Origin: Mangrovicoccus sp049603835 | GTDB lineage: Bacteria > Pseudomonadota > Alphaproteobacteria > Rhodobacterales > Rhodobacteraceae | Length of the DNA stretch: 64,000 bases | Reading direction: 5' to 3' | Assembly: GCA_049603835.1 (NCBI GenBank) | Contig: JBMYSZ010000014.1 | Coordinates: 1 to 64,000 of the forward strand | Part shown: positions 1 to 8,632 of the stretch, one piece after another | How the letters are laid out: every line of letters starts with the position of its first letter | Numbering within the stretch: the stretch's first letter is position 1 | Program-made: the position numbers and the translations under genes | Notes under the pieces: model-generated | What the model saw: the letters and a program-made list of their open reading frames with translations, nothing else | Databases searched by the model: none | Told to the model about the DNA's origin: nothing

Positions 1-165
1 AATGCTTGGGACGGATCCTACTCAAAAGTGGAGGAGGTTTAAGGTCTCAGGTCACTTGCGAGCAACCAAGGGCTTGCGTCTTCACTGTCTCTCGCTTCGA
101 TCCATCGTGAAAGGCCCGGAGGCCCGAGCGGCAAAACCGCGTCGGAGTGGGCCACAGCTTGGCGC
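1..165. other. Non-coding left edge
   Basis: No convincing gene is visible in these first 165 bases. They lie downstream of the stop codon of the minus-strand phosphomannomutase gene and contain GC-rich short dyads but no clear hairpin followed by a T-run in the expected direction. The neighbouring gene to the left is outside the window. Confidence 0.4.
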
Positions 166-1530
166 TTAGGCGGTGATCATCTCTTTGAGCATCGCAACCT
201 TTTCGTCCAGCAAAGCGCGGTCGCCACGGGTTTCCACATTTAGGCGCAAAACCGGCTCGGTATTGGATTTGCGCAGATTGACCCGCCACTCCTCAAACGC
301 CATGGAAATTCCATCCAGACGGTCAACGCCGCCAATCGCTTCGGGGGCCAGCGCCGCTTCGACCCGGTCCATCGCCGCTTGGGCATCTTTCAGCTTGAAA
401 TTGATCTCGCCGGAGGAGGGGAAATTCGCGCGCATTTCCGCCACCAGGCTCGACAGGCTCTGGCCTGTGACGCCCATATGCTCGGCCACCAGCAGCCATG
501 GGACCATACCGCTATCGCAATACATGAAATTGCGGAAATAGTGATGCGCGGACATTTCCCCGCCATAGATCCCGTCAACCTCACGCATTTTCGCTTTGAT
601 CAGCGCATGGCCGGTGCGTGAAACCACCGCCTCACCGCCGCCTTGGGCCACCACATCCAGCGTGTTCCACATCACCCTTGGGTCATGGACAATGCGCGCG
701 CCGGGTTCTTTCGGCAAGAAAGCCGCCGCCAGTAGCCCGACAATATATTCACCATCGATGAAAGCACCGGTTTCGTCAAACAAGAAGCAGCGGTCAAAAT
801 CGCCATCCCAAGCGACGCCGAAATCAGCTCCGAATTCCCGTATCTTCTCGGCGGTTTGTGGCTGGTTTTCTGGCAATAGCGGGTTCGGGATCCCCATGGG
901 GAAACTGCCATCGGGGTCGTGATAGACTTTGATAAATTCCAAAGGCGCGCCCGCAGCTTTCAGCTTGGCTTCGATCGCATCAAAACCCGGCCCCGCCACC
1001 CCATGCCCGGCATTCACCAGGATTTTCAACGGCCGCAGCTTGGCGAGATCGATAAAGGATAAGATCCGATCCGCATAAGCATCGCGTGGATTTTCGCGGC
1101 GCAGCTGGCCGCGTGGCACATCAGCCCAAGCCTGGCTTTCCGCCAAAGCCTTGATCTCCAAAAGCCCATTATCGCCCGAGATCGGTTTCGACCCATCGCG
1201 CACCATTTTGATGCCGTTATAATCAATTGGATTATGGGACGCGGTCACTTCCAACCCGCCGCCCGCCTCAAAATGCGCGGTGGCGAAATAGACCTCTTCT
1301 GTGCCGCAAAGACCGATATCGATCACATCCGAGCCGCCATCCAGCAGTCCTTCGATCAGCGCGGTTTGCAATTCGGTAGAGCTTTCGCGCACATCCCGCC
1401 CCGTCACCGTCACACCCGGCTGCATCACTTGGGCAAAGGCCCGGCCGATACGATAGGCGATAGGGGCATCAAGATTGACGCCCAACTGACCGCGGACATC
1501 ATAGCTTTTGAAACAGGTGAGTTCGGCCAT
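166..1530 (-). CDS. manB: Phosphomannomutase/phosphoglucomutase
   Basis: A 454-aa cytoplasmic alpha-D-phosphohexomutase, interconverting mannose-6-P and mannose-1-P (and probably the glucose forms) for nucleotide-sugar and envelope polysaccharide synthesis. All family landmarks are present: the phosphoserine loop TASHNP at residues 96-101, the magnesium loop DGDFDR at 243-248, the sugar-binding GEMSAHH at 325-331 and the C-terminal phosphate-binding loop RKSNTEP near 415. Length is that of ManB/CpsG/AlgC proteins. The upstream minus-strand regulator gene is 142 bp away and probably separately transcribed. Motifs alone do not decide between mannose and glucose preference; the ManB-like architecture favours mannose. 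Confidence 0.93.
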   Translation of the reverse strand: MAELTCFKSYDVRGQLGVNLDAPIAYRIGRAFAQVMQPGVTVTGRDVRESSTELQTALIEGLLDGGSDVIDIGLCGTEEVYFATAHFEAGGGLEVTASHNPIDYNGIKMVRDGSKPISGDNGLLEIKALAESQAWADVPRGQLRRENPRDAYADRILSFIDLAKLRPLKILVNAGHGVAGPGFDAIEAKLKAAGAPLEFIKVYHDPDGSFPMGIPNPLLPENQPQTAEKIREFGADFGVAWDGDFDRCFLFDETGAFIDGEYIVGLLAAAFLPKEPGARIVHDPRVMWNTLDVVAQGGGEAVVSRTGHALIKAKMREVDGIYGGEMSAHHYFRNFMYCDSGMVPWLLVAEHMGVTGQSLSSLVAEMRANFPSSGEINFKLKDAQAAMDRVEAALAPEAIGGVDRLDGISMAFEEWRVNLRKSNTEPVLRLNVETRGDRALLDEKVAMLKEMITA

Positions 1531-1672
1531 AGCGAGGTGCCTTTGATCGGTCCAAGAAGAGAGAGTTCGAATATCTCGACGACAGGGACAAAATCACAGG
1601 CTTGGCTTTATGGCGACGCGACTTGGAGACACCTGGCCCAAAGACAGCGCGCCCAAAGCCTTCAGCGACACA

Positions 1673-3187
1673 TCAGACAGTTGGATGAGAGTAGCGGTCC
1701 AGCGCGTCTAGCATCGCATCGCGGCGGGCTGCATGGGGGAACATCGATTTCACGGCCCAGGTCAATTGCGGCTCAGGCGGAGGCGCAGAGCGCGCCAGGT
1801 CACGCAGGGGCGGCGCGGCTTCTTGTGGTAGTTGCCCAGCCAGCATGGTTGCGGCTTGCAGTAAGGGCACCCAAAATACCCGGCGATGGTAAGAGTTCTG
1901 CGCCCGCAGATGAGCCGCCTCAATATCCACTATATCCAGGCAATGCACCAGCGCGGCCGCATCCGCCATAAGGGATCGGTCTTTGTCTTCTTCCGCGGCT
2001 GGGAGGCTTGTCTCACTGGCCAAAAGAGCCAAAAGATCCCTGTCTTGCTTTGGTGATCCCATCATATGCCGGCGCTGCAAGGCCGCTGCCAGATATCCGG
2101 CCTTTTGCCAATTTCCCATGGCCAGCTCCGCATAGCCCAGGGCCAATTGCGCGGCGATGGCCTCGGGATCGGTCTGAAGCGCGGTTTCCGCGCGGGTCAG
2201 AGCGGCGTCATAGCATGGGTTTGCTTGGCCGGTCCCATCGCGACCATCGCAGGCCAAAGACTGTAAGACCCGCAGCATATCCGCTTCTAGTGCTATAGAT
2301 GTCCCCGTTGGCGCAATTTCATTTTCATATTGCAAAACCGGCAAGGCAGCTTGCGCCAGGGCAGGGGTTTGGGTCGCCATAAAGCGATAAGCCGTCAAGA
2401 GCAGAGCCAACCGCGATTTCGGATAAGCCCGAGACGCCAAATCTGGCAAGCGGCCCAAAAGCGGGTCGGCCAAATAATCGATCAGCCCGTTCCAGTGCCA
2501 CTCCATATTCTGCGTGGCGCTTTGGGTCAGATGGCTCTGGAAAGATCCGATGACGATGCCTTTATCCGCATCCAGCAAGCTTAACCGCGCCGTATAGTCC
2601 GGCGCTTGCCCATAAACGAAGACCAAAGCCGCAAATTGGGCGCCGCTGGCTTTCGCGTGGTCCACAGCGCTGCACAGATCCGTGGCCGAAGCCGGGGCAA
2701 ATTGCAGGCCGCGATCTTGCACCAAGGGATAGCAAAATAGATCCGCAAAAAAACCTGCCTGCATCGCAGCGCCTAGATCGGATTTCAGCAAATCTGCGCT
2801 AGGGCAGAAAGACAGGCTGACCAGAACCGGAGGGCTCGATGCCTGCTGCTTAGGGGCGAGATAGGGGGCGGGGCTGCAAAGCTCTAGCTGGTATTTCCCT
2901 TTTGGGATCGTCAGGCGCGTGCTGCGTGTCGCCCCTTGCGAGGTATAATAAACCGCCAAAGCCGAGCGCAGGCGGGAAATCTCAATCCGCACATGTGCGT
3001 CAATGCCAGGATCGAAATCAGCGCCCTTGCCAAGGATGTCGCGCGCAATATCTTGTTGCTCAACTGGGTCATCATGATGCTCGGCCAGATAGAGCAATAG
3101 GCGCTTTTGCCGTTCCGATGCGCGAAATCCGCTATCGCTTAGCAGGTCTTGGACCTCGCTCATCAGATGTGGATTTGCGCTCTGCAT
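1673..3187 (-). CDS. Winged-helix transcriptional regulator with TPR-like C-terminus
   Basis: A 504-aa cytoplasmic protein. Residues about 1-100 resemble the N-terminal winged-helix domain found on CadC-like or adenylate-cyclase-like regulators: a helical segment, then a helix SRLRSAL and a beta-wing ending in IPKGKYQL. The middle (about 120-240) looks like a TolB-type alpha/beta region, and the last 250 residues are alanine-rich helical repeats compatible with TPRs. An ATG at 3187 preceded by GGGGGAC is preferred to the in-frame GTG at 3250, which has no good ribosome-binding site. It diverges from the OprB-like porin gene 100 bp away, so it is a candidate local regulator of the 3.3-8.3 kb unit. 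The ligand is unknown. Confidence 0.72.
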   Translation of the reverse strand: MQSANPHLMSEVQDLLSDSGFRASERQKRLLLYLAEHHDDPVEQQDIARDILGKGADFDPGIDAHVRIEISRLRSALAVYYTSQGATRSTRLTIPKGKYQLELCSPAPYLAPKQQASSPPVLVSLSFCPSADLLKSDLGAAMQAGFFADLFCYPLVQDRGLQFAPASATDLCSAVDHAKASGAQFAALVFVYGQAPDYTARLSLLDADKGIVIGSFQSHLTQSATQNMEWHWNGLIDYLADPLLGRLPDLASRAYPKSRLALLLTAYRFMATQTPALAQAALPVLQYENEIAPTGTSIALEADMLRVLQSLACDGRDGTGQANPCYDAALTRAETALQTDPEAIAAQLALGYAELAMGNWQKAGYLAAALQRRHMMGSPKQDRDLLALLASETSLPAAEEDKDRSLMADAAALVHCLDIVDIEAAHLRAQNSYHRRVFWVPLLQAATMLAGQLPQEAAPPLRDLARSAPPPEPQLTWAVKSMFPHAARRDAMLDALDRYSHPTV

Positions 3188-3287
3188 CTTAGTCCCCCGT
3201 CGCGCGATATGTAACGTTAGCAACTTATGTTTCGTCGGGGAATGCGTCACTGCAGGTCGAAAATGAAAAACGACCGGCGAGTATAGG

Positions 3288-4493
3288 GTGAAGGCGCAGT
3301 CTTTTAGATGTCTATGTAGCGTGATGCTGGTTGTGGGCGCGGCCTTGCCGTCATGGGCGGAGCAAGTCTTCTCCTATGGTGAGGCTGACGCCCTTTTTGA
3401 CACTGCGCAGGAGCGCGACGGCCACTTATCCTTTGGCGCTTTGGGGCGGCTGAGCGAGCGTTATTTCGACGCCAAAGACCGGGTTCACCAGCAAAATGGC
3501 AGTTATTGGTTCTTCGAAGATCGTTTGATCAATCAATGGGGCGATGGCAGCCGGATCAATGATAATGAGCTAAACCTGATCGCGCGGCAGGAATTCGCCC
3601 GCGCCCATGCCGGGGGCTGGTCGCTGAATTTATGGGGCCAGTTCGCCAATTCCCTGGGCGGCAAGACCGGCGGTGAATTCCAAAGTGATCTGGGCATTCT
3701 TTCGCCTTTGAATGGCGGCAATAGCGGGCCGGATAAGTCCAATGAAATCCTGCAGATGGCCGCGCTGGAATATGTGGCACCGGAGGGAGCTTGGCGGGCG
3801 CAGGCGGGCAAGCTGTCCTTGCGCATGCTGGTCAATCTGAACCGCTATGCCAATGGCGATAGCGAAATGTTTTTCTCTCCCATGCTCGGCAATAACCCGG
3901 TGGTGCCTTACACGGCGCTTTTGGGCCTTGGGGCTTATGGGCAATATCAGACCGAAGCCTGGTCACTCGCAGGCCTGGTGCGCGCCCCGGATACAGAGCT
4001 TGGCCTAACACTTGATGGTTGGGAGGCAGGCAATCGCGGCTATGTTGTCGAGGCCGCGCTAACCCCGGATCTGCCGGGGTTGGGCGAGGGGATCTATCGC
4101 CTGACCTGGTCGCTGGATGAGGCCAATGATGCGCTGCCGCGGATGGAGACCTGGTCGCTAAGCACCGACCAAGATTTCGGCCCGCGCCTGGGCGGCTTTT
4201 TCCGCTATGCCTGGGCCGAGACAACTTTTCGTGATTTCGACCAGCGCTTGGCTGCGGGCTTCCAAGTGAAAAAGCCCTTGGGCTTGACCCATGACCGGCT
4301 GGGCTTGGGCTATTGGTGGGGCCATCCGAGCGACGCGACGCTTGATCCCGAACAGGGGCTAGAGATTTTCTACAAAGCGCAAATCTCTCGCTTCCTTGAA
4401 ATCACCCCCGATATCCAACTGGTCAAAGACCCGGCCTTTAGCACCCGCGACAGCGATGTGGTGCTTGGGCTGCGATTGCGCCTTTTCTTCTAA
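3288..4493 (+). CDS. OprB-family carbohydrate-type porin
   Basis: A 401-aa outer-membrane beta-barrel. The N-terminus is a signal peptide (basic start, hydrophobic core LVVGAAL, cleavage near SWA-EQ). The body alternates aromatic-rich strands. The C-terminal third matches OprB-type porins: an FYKAQISRFLEITPDIQ strand, then DSDVVLGLRLRLFF with a terminal phenylalanine, the usual BAM-recognition ending. It starts at a GTG; there is no better start before the signal peptide. OprB relatives pass sugars and other small polar molecules, but the substrate here cannot be read from sequence. It is first in a plus-strand run leading to an exported ureohydrolase. Confidence 0.8.
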   Translation: MKAQSFRCLCSVMLVVGAALPSWAEQVFSYGEADALFDTAQERDGHLSFGALGRLSERYFDAKDRVHQQNGSYWFFEDRLINQWGDGSRINDNELNLIARQEFARAHAGGWSLNLWGQFANSLGGKTGGEFQSDLGILSPLNGGNSGPDKSNEILQMAALEYVAPEGAWRAQAGKLSLRMLVNLNRYANGDSEMFFSPMLGNNPVVPYTALLGLGAYGQYQTEAWSLAGLVRAPDTELGLTLDGWEAGNRGYVVEAALTPDLPGLGEGIYRLTWSLDEANDALPRMETWSLSTDQDFGPRLGGFFRYAWAETTFRDFDQRLAAGFQVKKPLGLTHDRLGLGYWWGHPSDATLDPEQGLEIFYKAQISRFLEITPDIQLVKDPAFSTRDSDVVLGLRLRLFF

Positions 4494-4513
4494 CACCCAT
4501 GCCAGGAGGCTCC

Positions 4514-4717
4514 ATGAAGACCCCTCTGATCCTAACTTTGGTCTTTGTGACCGGCTTTGCCATTGCGGGCAATTCGCTTCAGGCGGGCCCATTGCGCGGC
4601 GCTGCCATGAGCGCAGGCGTCACGGCGCTTTTGGGTGGCAGCAAAAAATCCGTACGCAATGCCGCTGTGGCGGGCGCCATTATCGGTGGCGTTTCTAAGA
4701 ATAAACGTAAGAAATAG
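4514..4717 (+). CDS. Small exported glycine-rich protein
   Basis: A 67-aa protein. The start at 4514 is chosen because AGGAGG lies directly upstream; a longer frame opens at 4499 but reads through that site. Residues 1-22 are a signal-peptide-like hydrophobic segment. The rest is rich in Gly and Ala (GAAMSAG, AVAGAIIGGV) and ends in a lysine/arginine tail, reminiscent of small glycine-zipper proteins. I do not recognise a named family. It lies 20 bp after the porin gene and 9 bp before the next gene, so it is probably in the same transcript and may act in the envelope. Confidence 0.6.
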   Translation: MKTPLILTLVFVTGFAIAGNSLQAGPLRGAAMSAGVTALLGGSKKSVRNAAVAGAIIGGVSKNKRKK

Positions 4718-4726
4718 GGGCAGGCC

Positions 4727-5104
4727 ATGATCCGTAACCTTACCTATCTGGCCGCCTTTCTTTGCGCCGCCGCCATCGTCCCCGCCCAAGCCACCGCCGA
4801 AGAGCAAAGCGTTGACGCTATTTTGGCCGAGGCGCAGGCTTATCTACATCTGAGCTGCACCAGCCTTGTGGCGCAATATGGTGCGGATGAGGAAAAGATC
4901 CTCGATATTGTTGAGCTGATGATCGCGGTCTCGCTCAATAACCGCGCCATCGATTTCCTGAGCCTCGATCTGACCGATGTAGAAGCCGAGGAAATCCAAG
5001 CCGAATTCGCAGATCAGATCGGCGATGCCTGCGCTGATGATGCCGATCAACTGCTGGCTGGGATTATCGATCACACAGTCGCTGAACTCGTCCAGTTTTA
5101 CTAA
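4727..5104 (+). CDS. Hypothetical periplasmic protein
   Basis: A 125-aa protein with a signal peptide (hydrophobic LTYLAAFLCAAAIVP, cleavage near ATA-EE) and an acidic, mostly helical mature part containing two cysteines (one in LSCTS, one in DACADD) that could form a disulphide. No known domain is recognised. It sits 9 bp after the small glycine-rich gene and 28 bp before the exported ureohydrolase gene, which suggests co-transcription and a shared periplasmic role. GC content and codon use are like the neighbours, so it is an ordinary resident gene of unknown function. Confidence 0.65.
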   Translation: MIRNLTYLAAFLCAAAIVPAQATAEEQSVDAILAEAQAYLHLSCTSLVAQYGADEEKILDIVELMIAVSLNNRAIDFLSLDLTDVEAEEIQAEFADQIGDACADDADQLLAGIIDHTVAELVQFY

Positions 5105-5132
5105 TTTTGCCTAAGATAGGGATCCTCCCCCA

Positions 5133-6413
5133 ATGAAAACAGCCATGAAACCAGTCTTGAAACCCGCTCTCCTGGCCCTTCTGGCCGCCACCGCGCTTTG
5201 CCCGCTTGCCGCATCGGCACAGATCATGTCTGTGAATGAGCCCGATGAAATGGCGCCGATCGAGGCGGATGAAGAGCCGCTCATTCGCATGAACCGCAAT
5301 GATCCTACCTATAATCTGTGGAAGAAAATGCGCGATGATCTGCAAGAGGGCCGTGAGCCCGGCCCGATCAATATTCAGCGCTTTGTCGGCGGCTTTCCTT
5401 GGGTGGGCATGCCGACCTTTTTCCATCTGCCAGTGGCTTTGACCCCCGAAGATCTGAAAGCCGGCGAAGTGGAGGTGGCAATTTTCGGTGCCGAGTTCTT
5501 CAACGGGATGCGGGTACAGTCTTACGGCCCGATGGAAATGCGCGCGCCGATGAAATCAGAGGTCTATCACAATTGGGGCCTGCATATGCCCGAGCTTGAT
5601 AGCGGTTTGGCGGCGCTGGATGAGCTGACCATTGTCGATTACGGCGATGCGCCGGTACATCCTCTGTCGATGGAGGCCTCTATCCCCGAAGTTCGCAATT
5701 TCGTGGCCGAGGTTGCGGGCGTCGAACTGGAAAACGGCAAGCGTACATTCCCGATCATTGTCGGGGGTGGCCATGGTCTGATGTACCCCGATGCGGCGGG
5801 GCTGACGGATGTGTATGGCAAAAAGAACCTTCAGATCATCCATTTCGACGCCCATGCGGATCAGGCCCCGGTGGGTTTTGGCGTGTTCAACACCCATGGC
5901 AATCCGGTGCGTAAACTGATCGAAGATGGCTTGATCGACGGCAATGATGTGACCCAAATCGGCCTGCGTGGTCCGAACTCCACCGATCTCGATGGCGTTG
6001 CCTGGAACCAGGAACAAGGCCTGCGCTATCACATGCAGGTGGAGATCGACCGCAATGGCTGGGGCCCGACTTTGGAAACCATCCTGAGCGAGGCGAAAGC
6101 CAATGGCAAACCCGTCTTCCTCAGCTTCGATGTGGATGTGGTTGACCCGGCCTTTATCCCCGGCACCTCCACCCCCGAGCCGGGCGGCATGTATATGCGC
6201 GAGATCCTACCAACCATCCGCCGCATGTGTCACGAGCTGGATGTGGTCGGCATGGAAATCGTCGAGCTACGTCCCGAACGCGATCCCGGCTATACCTCGG
6301 TGCAGAACTCAAAGGCTGTGATGCGGCAATGCCTCAATGGCCTGGCCATGAAAAAGCGCGGTTTCCCGGATGACTATATCAACCCGGCCATTTTGGATGA
6401 CGGTAAAGAGTAA
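5133..6413 (+). CDS. Exported agmatinase/arginase-family ureohydrolase
   Basis: A 426-aa binuclear-metal ureohydrolase with a clear Sec signal peptide (cleavage predicted after ASA, residue 29), so it should act in the periplasm; most family members are cytoplasmic. The metal ligands are intact: His214 in GGGHG (the usual GGDHS block with Asp replaced by Gly but His kept), Asp239/His241/Asp243 in HFDAHAD, and Asp333/Asp335 in SFDVDVVDPAFIPGTSTPEPGG. A glutamate in EIVEL corresponds to the family's late acidic residue. Family reactions release urea from agmatine, arginine, guanidinobutyrate, formiminoglutamate or guanidine; the substrate cannot be assigned. An N-terminal extension of roughly 80 residues precedes the core. 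Downstream are a parvulin and a HupE/UreJ gene. Confidence 0.88.
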   Translation: MKTAMKPVLKPALLALLAATALCPLAASAQIMSVNEPDEMAPIEADEEPLIRMNRNDPTYNLWKKMRDDLQEGREPGPINIQRFVGGFPWVGMPTFFHLPVALTPEDLKAGEVEVAIFGAEFFNGMRVQSYGPMEMRAPMKSEVYHNWGLHMPELDSGLAALDELTIVDYGDAPVHPLSMEASIPEVRNFVAEVAGVELENGKRTFPIIVGGGHGLMYPDAAGLTDVYGKKNLQIIHFDAHADQAPVGFGVFNTHGNPVRKLIEDGLIDGNDVTQIGLRGPNSTDLDGVAWNQEQGLRYHMQVEIDRNGWGPTLETILSEAKANGKPVFLSFDVDVVDPAFIPGTSTPEPGGMYMREILPTIRRMCHELDVVGMEIVELRPERDPGYTSVQNSKAVMRQCLNGLAMKKRGFPDDYINPAILDDGKE

Positions 6414-6452
6414 GGAGCGGGGCCGCCTCGATCCGGGGCGGCCCGATATGCC

Positions 6453-7295
6453 ATGAAGAACCTAATTATGCGTCTCGATCCGCTGGTCTGGTTTCTCGGA
6501 TTTGGGGTGGTCATCTTTGCCCTGAATGCCTGGCGCGCGGCGCCCGAACGCCCGGTGATAGACATTTCCCCCGAGACCGCCGCAATTGTGGTGCAAAACC
6601 GCGAGGCGCTGATAGGCGCTAGGCTAGAGCCGGATCAAGCGGCGCGGCTGATTGGGCGCTTTGCCGATGATGAGATCCTGCTGCGCGAGGCGGTGGCGGT
6701 GGGGCTGCATTTGCAAGATGCAAAGATCCGCGCGCGGCTGATTGATAAGATGGAATATCTTTTGGCCAGCGAGGCACCCGAGCCCAGGGCCGAGGATTTG
6801 GCGGATCTCCAGGCCTCTAACCCTATGCGCTATAAAACGGTGAAGCGCTTTTCCTTTGAGCATCGATTCTTCGGCGAGGATCGCGCAGCAGCGCAGGAGG
6901 CTTTGGCGGTCTATGACGCGGGTGGGCCGATGATTGCCAAAGGACCAGAGGCGTTTTGGTTGGGCGAGGATATGCAGGCCTATGCGACCGTCCAGCTGCA
7001 AACCGTGCTGGGGCATGATTTCAGCAAAAGCTTGCGCGACGCAGAGCCGGGCCCGTGGTTTGGACCAGTGCAATCGGGGCGTGGCTGGCATTTGGTGCGG
7101 CTCTATGAGGTCCATGAGCCAAAGCCCTTGCCCGATGCAGATCTCGCCGCGCGACTGCGCGAAGACTGGCGGGCGCTTTACCGACAAGATGCCCGGGACG
7201 AGGCGCTAGAGCGTTTGCGCCAAGGCTATGAGATTTCCCTGCCCGAACCGGGGGAGGCGGACTATGGCGCGGCGCTGGCTGGGGGTGAGGAGTGA
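6453..7295 (+). CDS. Membrane-anchored parvulin-type peptidyl-prolyl isomerase
   Basis: A 280-aa protein with one N-terminal membrane segment (about residues 10-26), a helical SurA/PpiC-like chaperone region (about 40-130) and a parvulin-like domain (about 130-235) ending in GPWFGPVQSGRGWHLVRLYEV, the conserved final beta-strand region of PpiC domains. It probably folds or chaperones exported proteins on the periplasmic face of the inner membrane. It lies 39 bp after the ureohydrolase gene and its stop overlaps the GTG start of the HupE/UreJ gene (GTGA), indicating translational coupling. A pairing with HupE/UreJ suggests a dedicated rather than general chaperone, which is inference. Confidence 0.82.
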   Translation: MKNLIMRLDPLVWFLGFGVVIFALNAWRAAPERPVIDISPETAAIVVQNREALIGARLEPDQAARLIGRFADDEILLREAVAVGLHLQDAKIRARLIDKMEYLLASEAPEPRAEDLADLQASNPMRYKTVKRFSFEHRFFGEDRAAAQEALAVYDAGGPMIAKGPEAFWLGEDMQAYATVQLQTVLGHDFSKSLRDAEPGPWFGPVQSGRGWHLVRLYEVHEPKPLPDADLAARLREDWRALYRQDARDEALERLRQGYEISLPEPGEADYGAALAGGEE

Positions 7296-8314
7296 TCCGG
7301 CTGCTGCTTTTGCTTTTGGCGCTAGCTAGCCCTGCGGCGGCGCATTTCGGGGTGGTGATCGAAGGCCCGCCTTTGCCCACGGGCTTTGCCCCGGATAGCT
7401 TGACTACCCCAGATGCGGATTTAGGGCTGGCTCAGGTCACCGCCCAAAGCCAAGCCGGGCGGATCGATCTACAGTTCCGCTTTTCCGGTATGGCGGAGAT
7501 TTCAGCGCCGATTCTGCCCGAGAGCTGTCGCGCGATTAAACCCATGGAACTGGACCAAGCCATTCGCGAAGCGCGGCTGAGCCTATCCATGCACTGCGAT
7601 AGCAATAGCGGCGCGCTACTTTTGCCCTGGCGGTTGGAAATGACACGACTGCTGGTGCTTAGCGATGCGGGGGGCTTGGATACGATCCTGCAGGCTGGGC
7701 CTCTTGGGGTCGCTTTGCCCATGAGCCTGATTTGGCCCGAAAAACTGCCATGGCATGATATCGGCTTCACCTATTTGATTTCGGGCGTCGAACATGTGCT
7801 GGGCGGGCTCGACCATCTGGCCTTTGTCTTTTGTCTACTGCTCATGGCGCGGGCGCGGCAGATCTGGTGGCTGATCACCGCTTTTACCCTTGGCCATAGT
7901 GTGACCCTGATCCTGGCCGCGCTGGGTCATGTGAGCTTGCCGATTGCGCCGGTAGAGGCCTCGATTGCCCTCTCCATTGTCTTTCTCGCCCGCGAAGCCT
8001 GGCTGGGGGTCGAAGTCGGTCGCCGCGAAATCGGGCTGACCATCGGCTTTGGGCTGCTGCATGGGCTGGGCTTTGCCAGTGCTTTGTCAGAGGTGGGTTT
8101 GCCAGCACGGCAAGAAACCCTGGCGCTCTTGGCCTTCAATCTTGGGGTTGAGCTGGGGCAGATCTTGTTTGTCGGCGCGGTGCTGCTCTTGGCCTATGGG
8201 ATAGGGCGTCTTTCCACCGGCAGCTTGCATGTCGCAAGGATAGCGACGCTACTGATGATCGGTGCCGTGGCGATAGCATGGACAACCGAGCGGGTCTTAT
8301 TGGTGGCGGCCTGA
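7292..8314 (+). CDS. HupE/UreJ-family membrane protein
   Basis: A 340-aa inner-membrane protein starting at a GTG that overlaps the preceding stop. A signal-like segment is followed by an extracytoplasmic domain of about 130 residues, then six or seven membrane helices carrying the family motifs HVLGGLDHLAFV, FTLGHSVTLILA and GLLHGLGFASAL, whose histidines and aspartate are likely metal contacts. HupE/UreJ proteins accompany hydrogenases and ureases and are regarded as nickel or cobalt transporters. No hydrogenase or urease lies in the window, so here the partner may be the metal-dependent exported ureohydrolase upstream. Confidence 0.85.
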   Translation: MIRLLLLLLALASPAAAHFGVVIEGPPLPTGFAPDSLTTPDADLGLAQVTAQSQAGRIDLQFRFSGMAEISAPILPESCRAIKPMELDQAIREARLSLSMHCDSNSGALLLPWRLEMTRLLVLSDAGGLDTILQAGPLGVALPMSLIWPEKLPWHDIGFTYLISGVEHVLGGLDHLAFVFCLLLMARARQIWWLITAFTLGHSVTLILAALGHVSLPIAPVEASIALSIVFLAREAWLGVEVGRREIGLTIGFGLLHGLGFASALSEVGLPARQETLALLAFNLGVELGQILFVGAVLLLAYGIGRLSTGSLHVARIATLLMIGAVAIAWTTERVLLVAA

Positions 8315-8320
8315 GTGCCG

Positions 8321-8336
8321 CCACTAGATCTAGTGT
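8321..8336. promoter_or_regulatory. Palindrome resembling an NrdR box
   Basis: CCACTAGATCTAGTGT contains a perfect 14-bp palindrome and agrees with the published NrdR consensus (ACACWATATATWGTGT) at 13 of 16 positions by my hand alignment; the two central changes are symmetrical. It lies 6 bp after the HupE/UreJ stop, about 400 bp before nrdJ, so it could instead serve another factor. Confidence 0.4.
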
Positions 8337-8572
8337 AGCCCTCAAAGATGAGTCGTCCCCAGGCGCCGGGCCAATGAGCCAAGCAAAATCAAGGCCTGGG
8401 CCGAGTAATCCACAAGATATGCTTTATCTTGAGTGGATATATATCTGGCTTCCTAGATCTGGGGCTTCCACTAGCCTTAGTAGTGTCAACGAAAAAAACA
8501 GCTAGAATTAGCGAAAAAGGGTGTTGACCGACTCCCCGATTATGGCTTTTTTAGCTTCATAGCGACGGACCA

Positions 8573-8588
8573 ACACAATATGTGGTGT
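8573..8588. promoter_or_regulatory. Candidate NrdR box upstream of nrdJ
   Basis: ACACAATATGTGGTGT matches the NrdR consensus at 14 of 16 positions by hand alignment and is a near-perfect dyad. NrdR is the ATP/dATP-sensing repressor of ribonucleotide reductase genes, and the site lies 150 bp before the nrdJ start, a suitable place for repression. Confidence 0.6.
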
Positions 8589-8616
8589 CCCGCTAGGAAA
8601 TAGAAGACGAAGCAGA

Positions 8617-8632
8617 ACCCTAGATCTTGCGA
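8617..8632. promoter_or_regulatory. Weaker second NrdR-like box
   Basis: ACCCTAGATCTTGCGA agrees with the NrdR consensus at 11 of 16 positions and shares the CTAGATCT core with the palindrome at 8321. Its centre is 44 bp from that of the 8573 site, close to four helical turns. NrdR normally binds paired boxes, which makes the arrangement plausible, but the match is modest. Confidence 0.35.
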
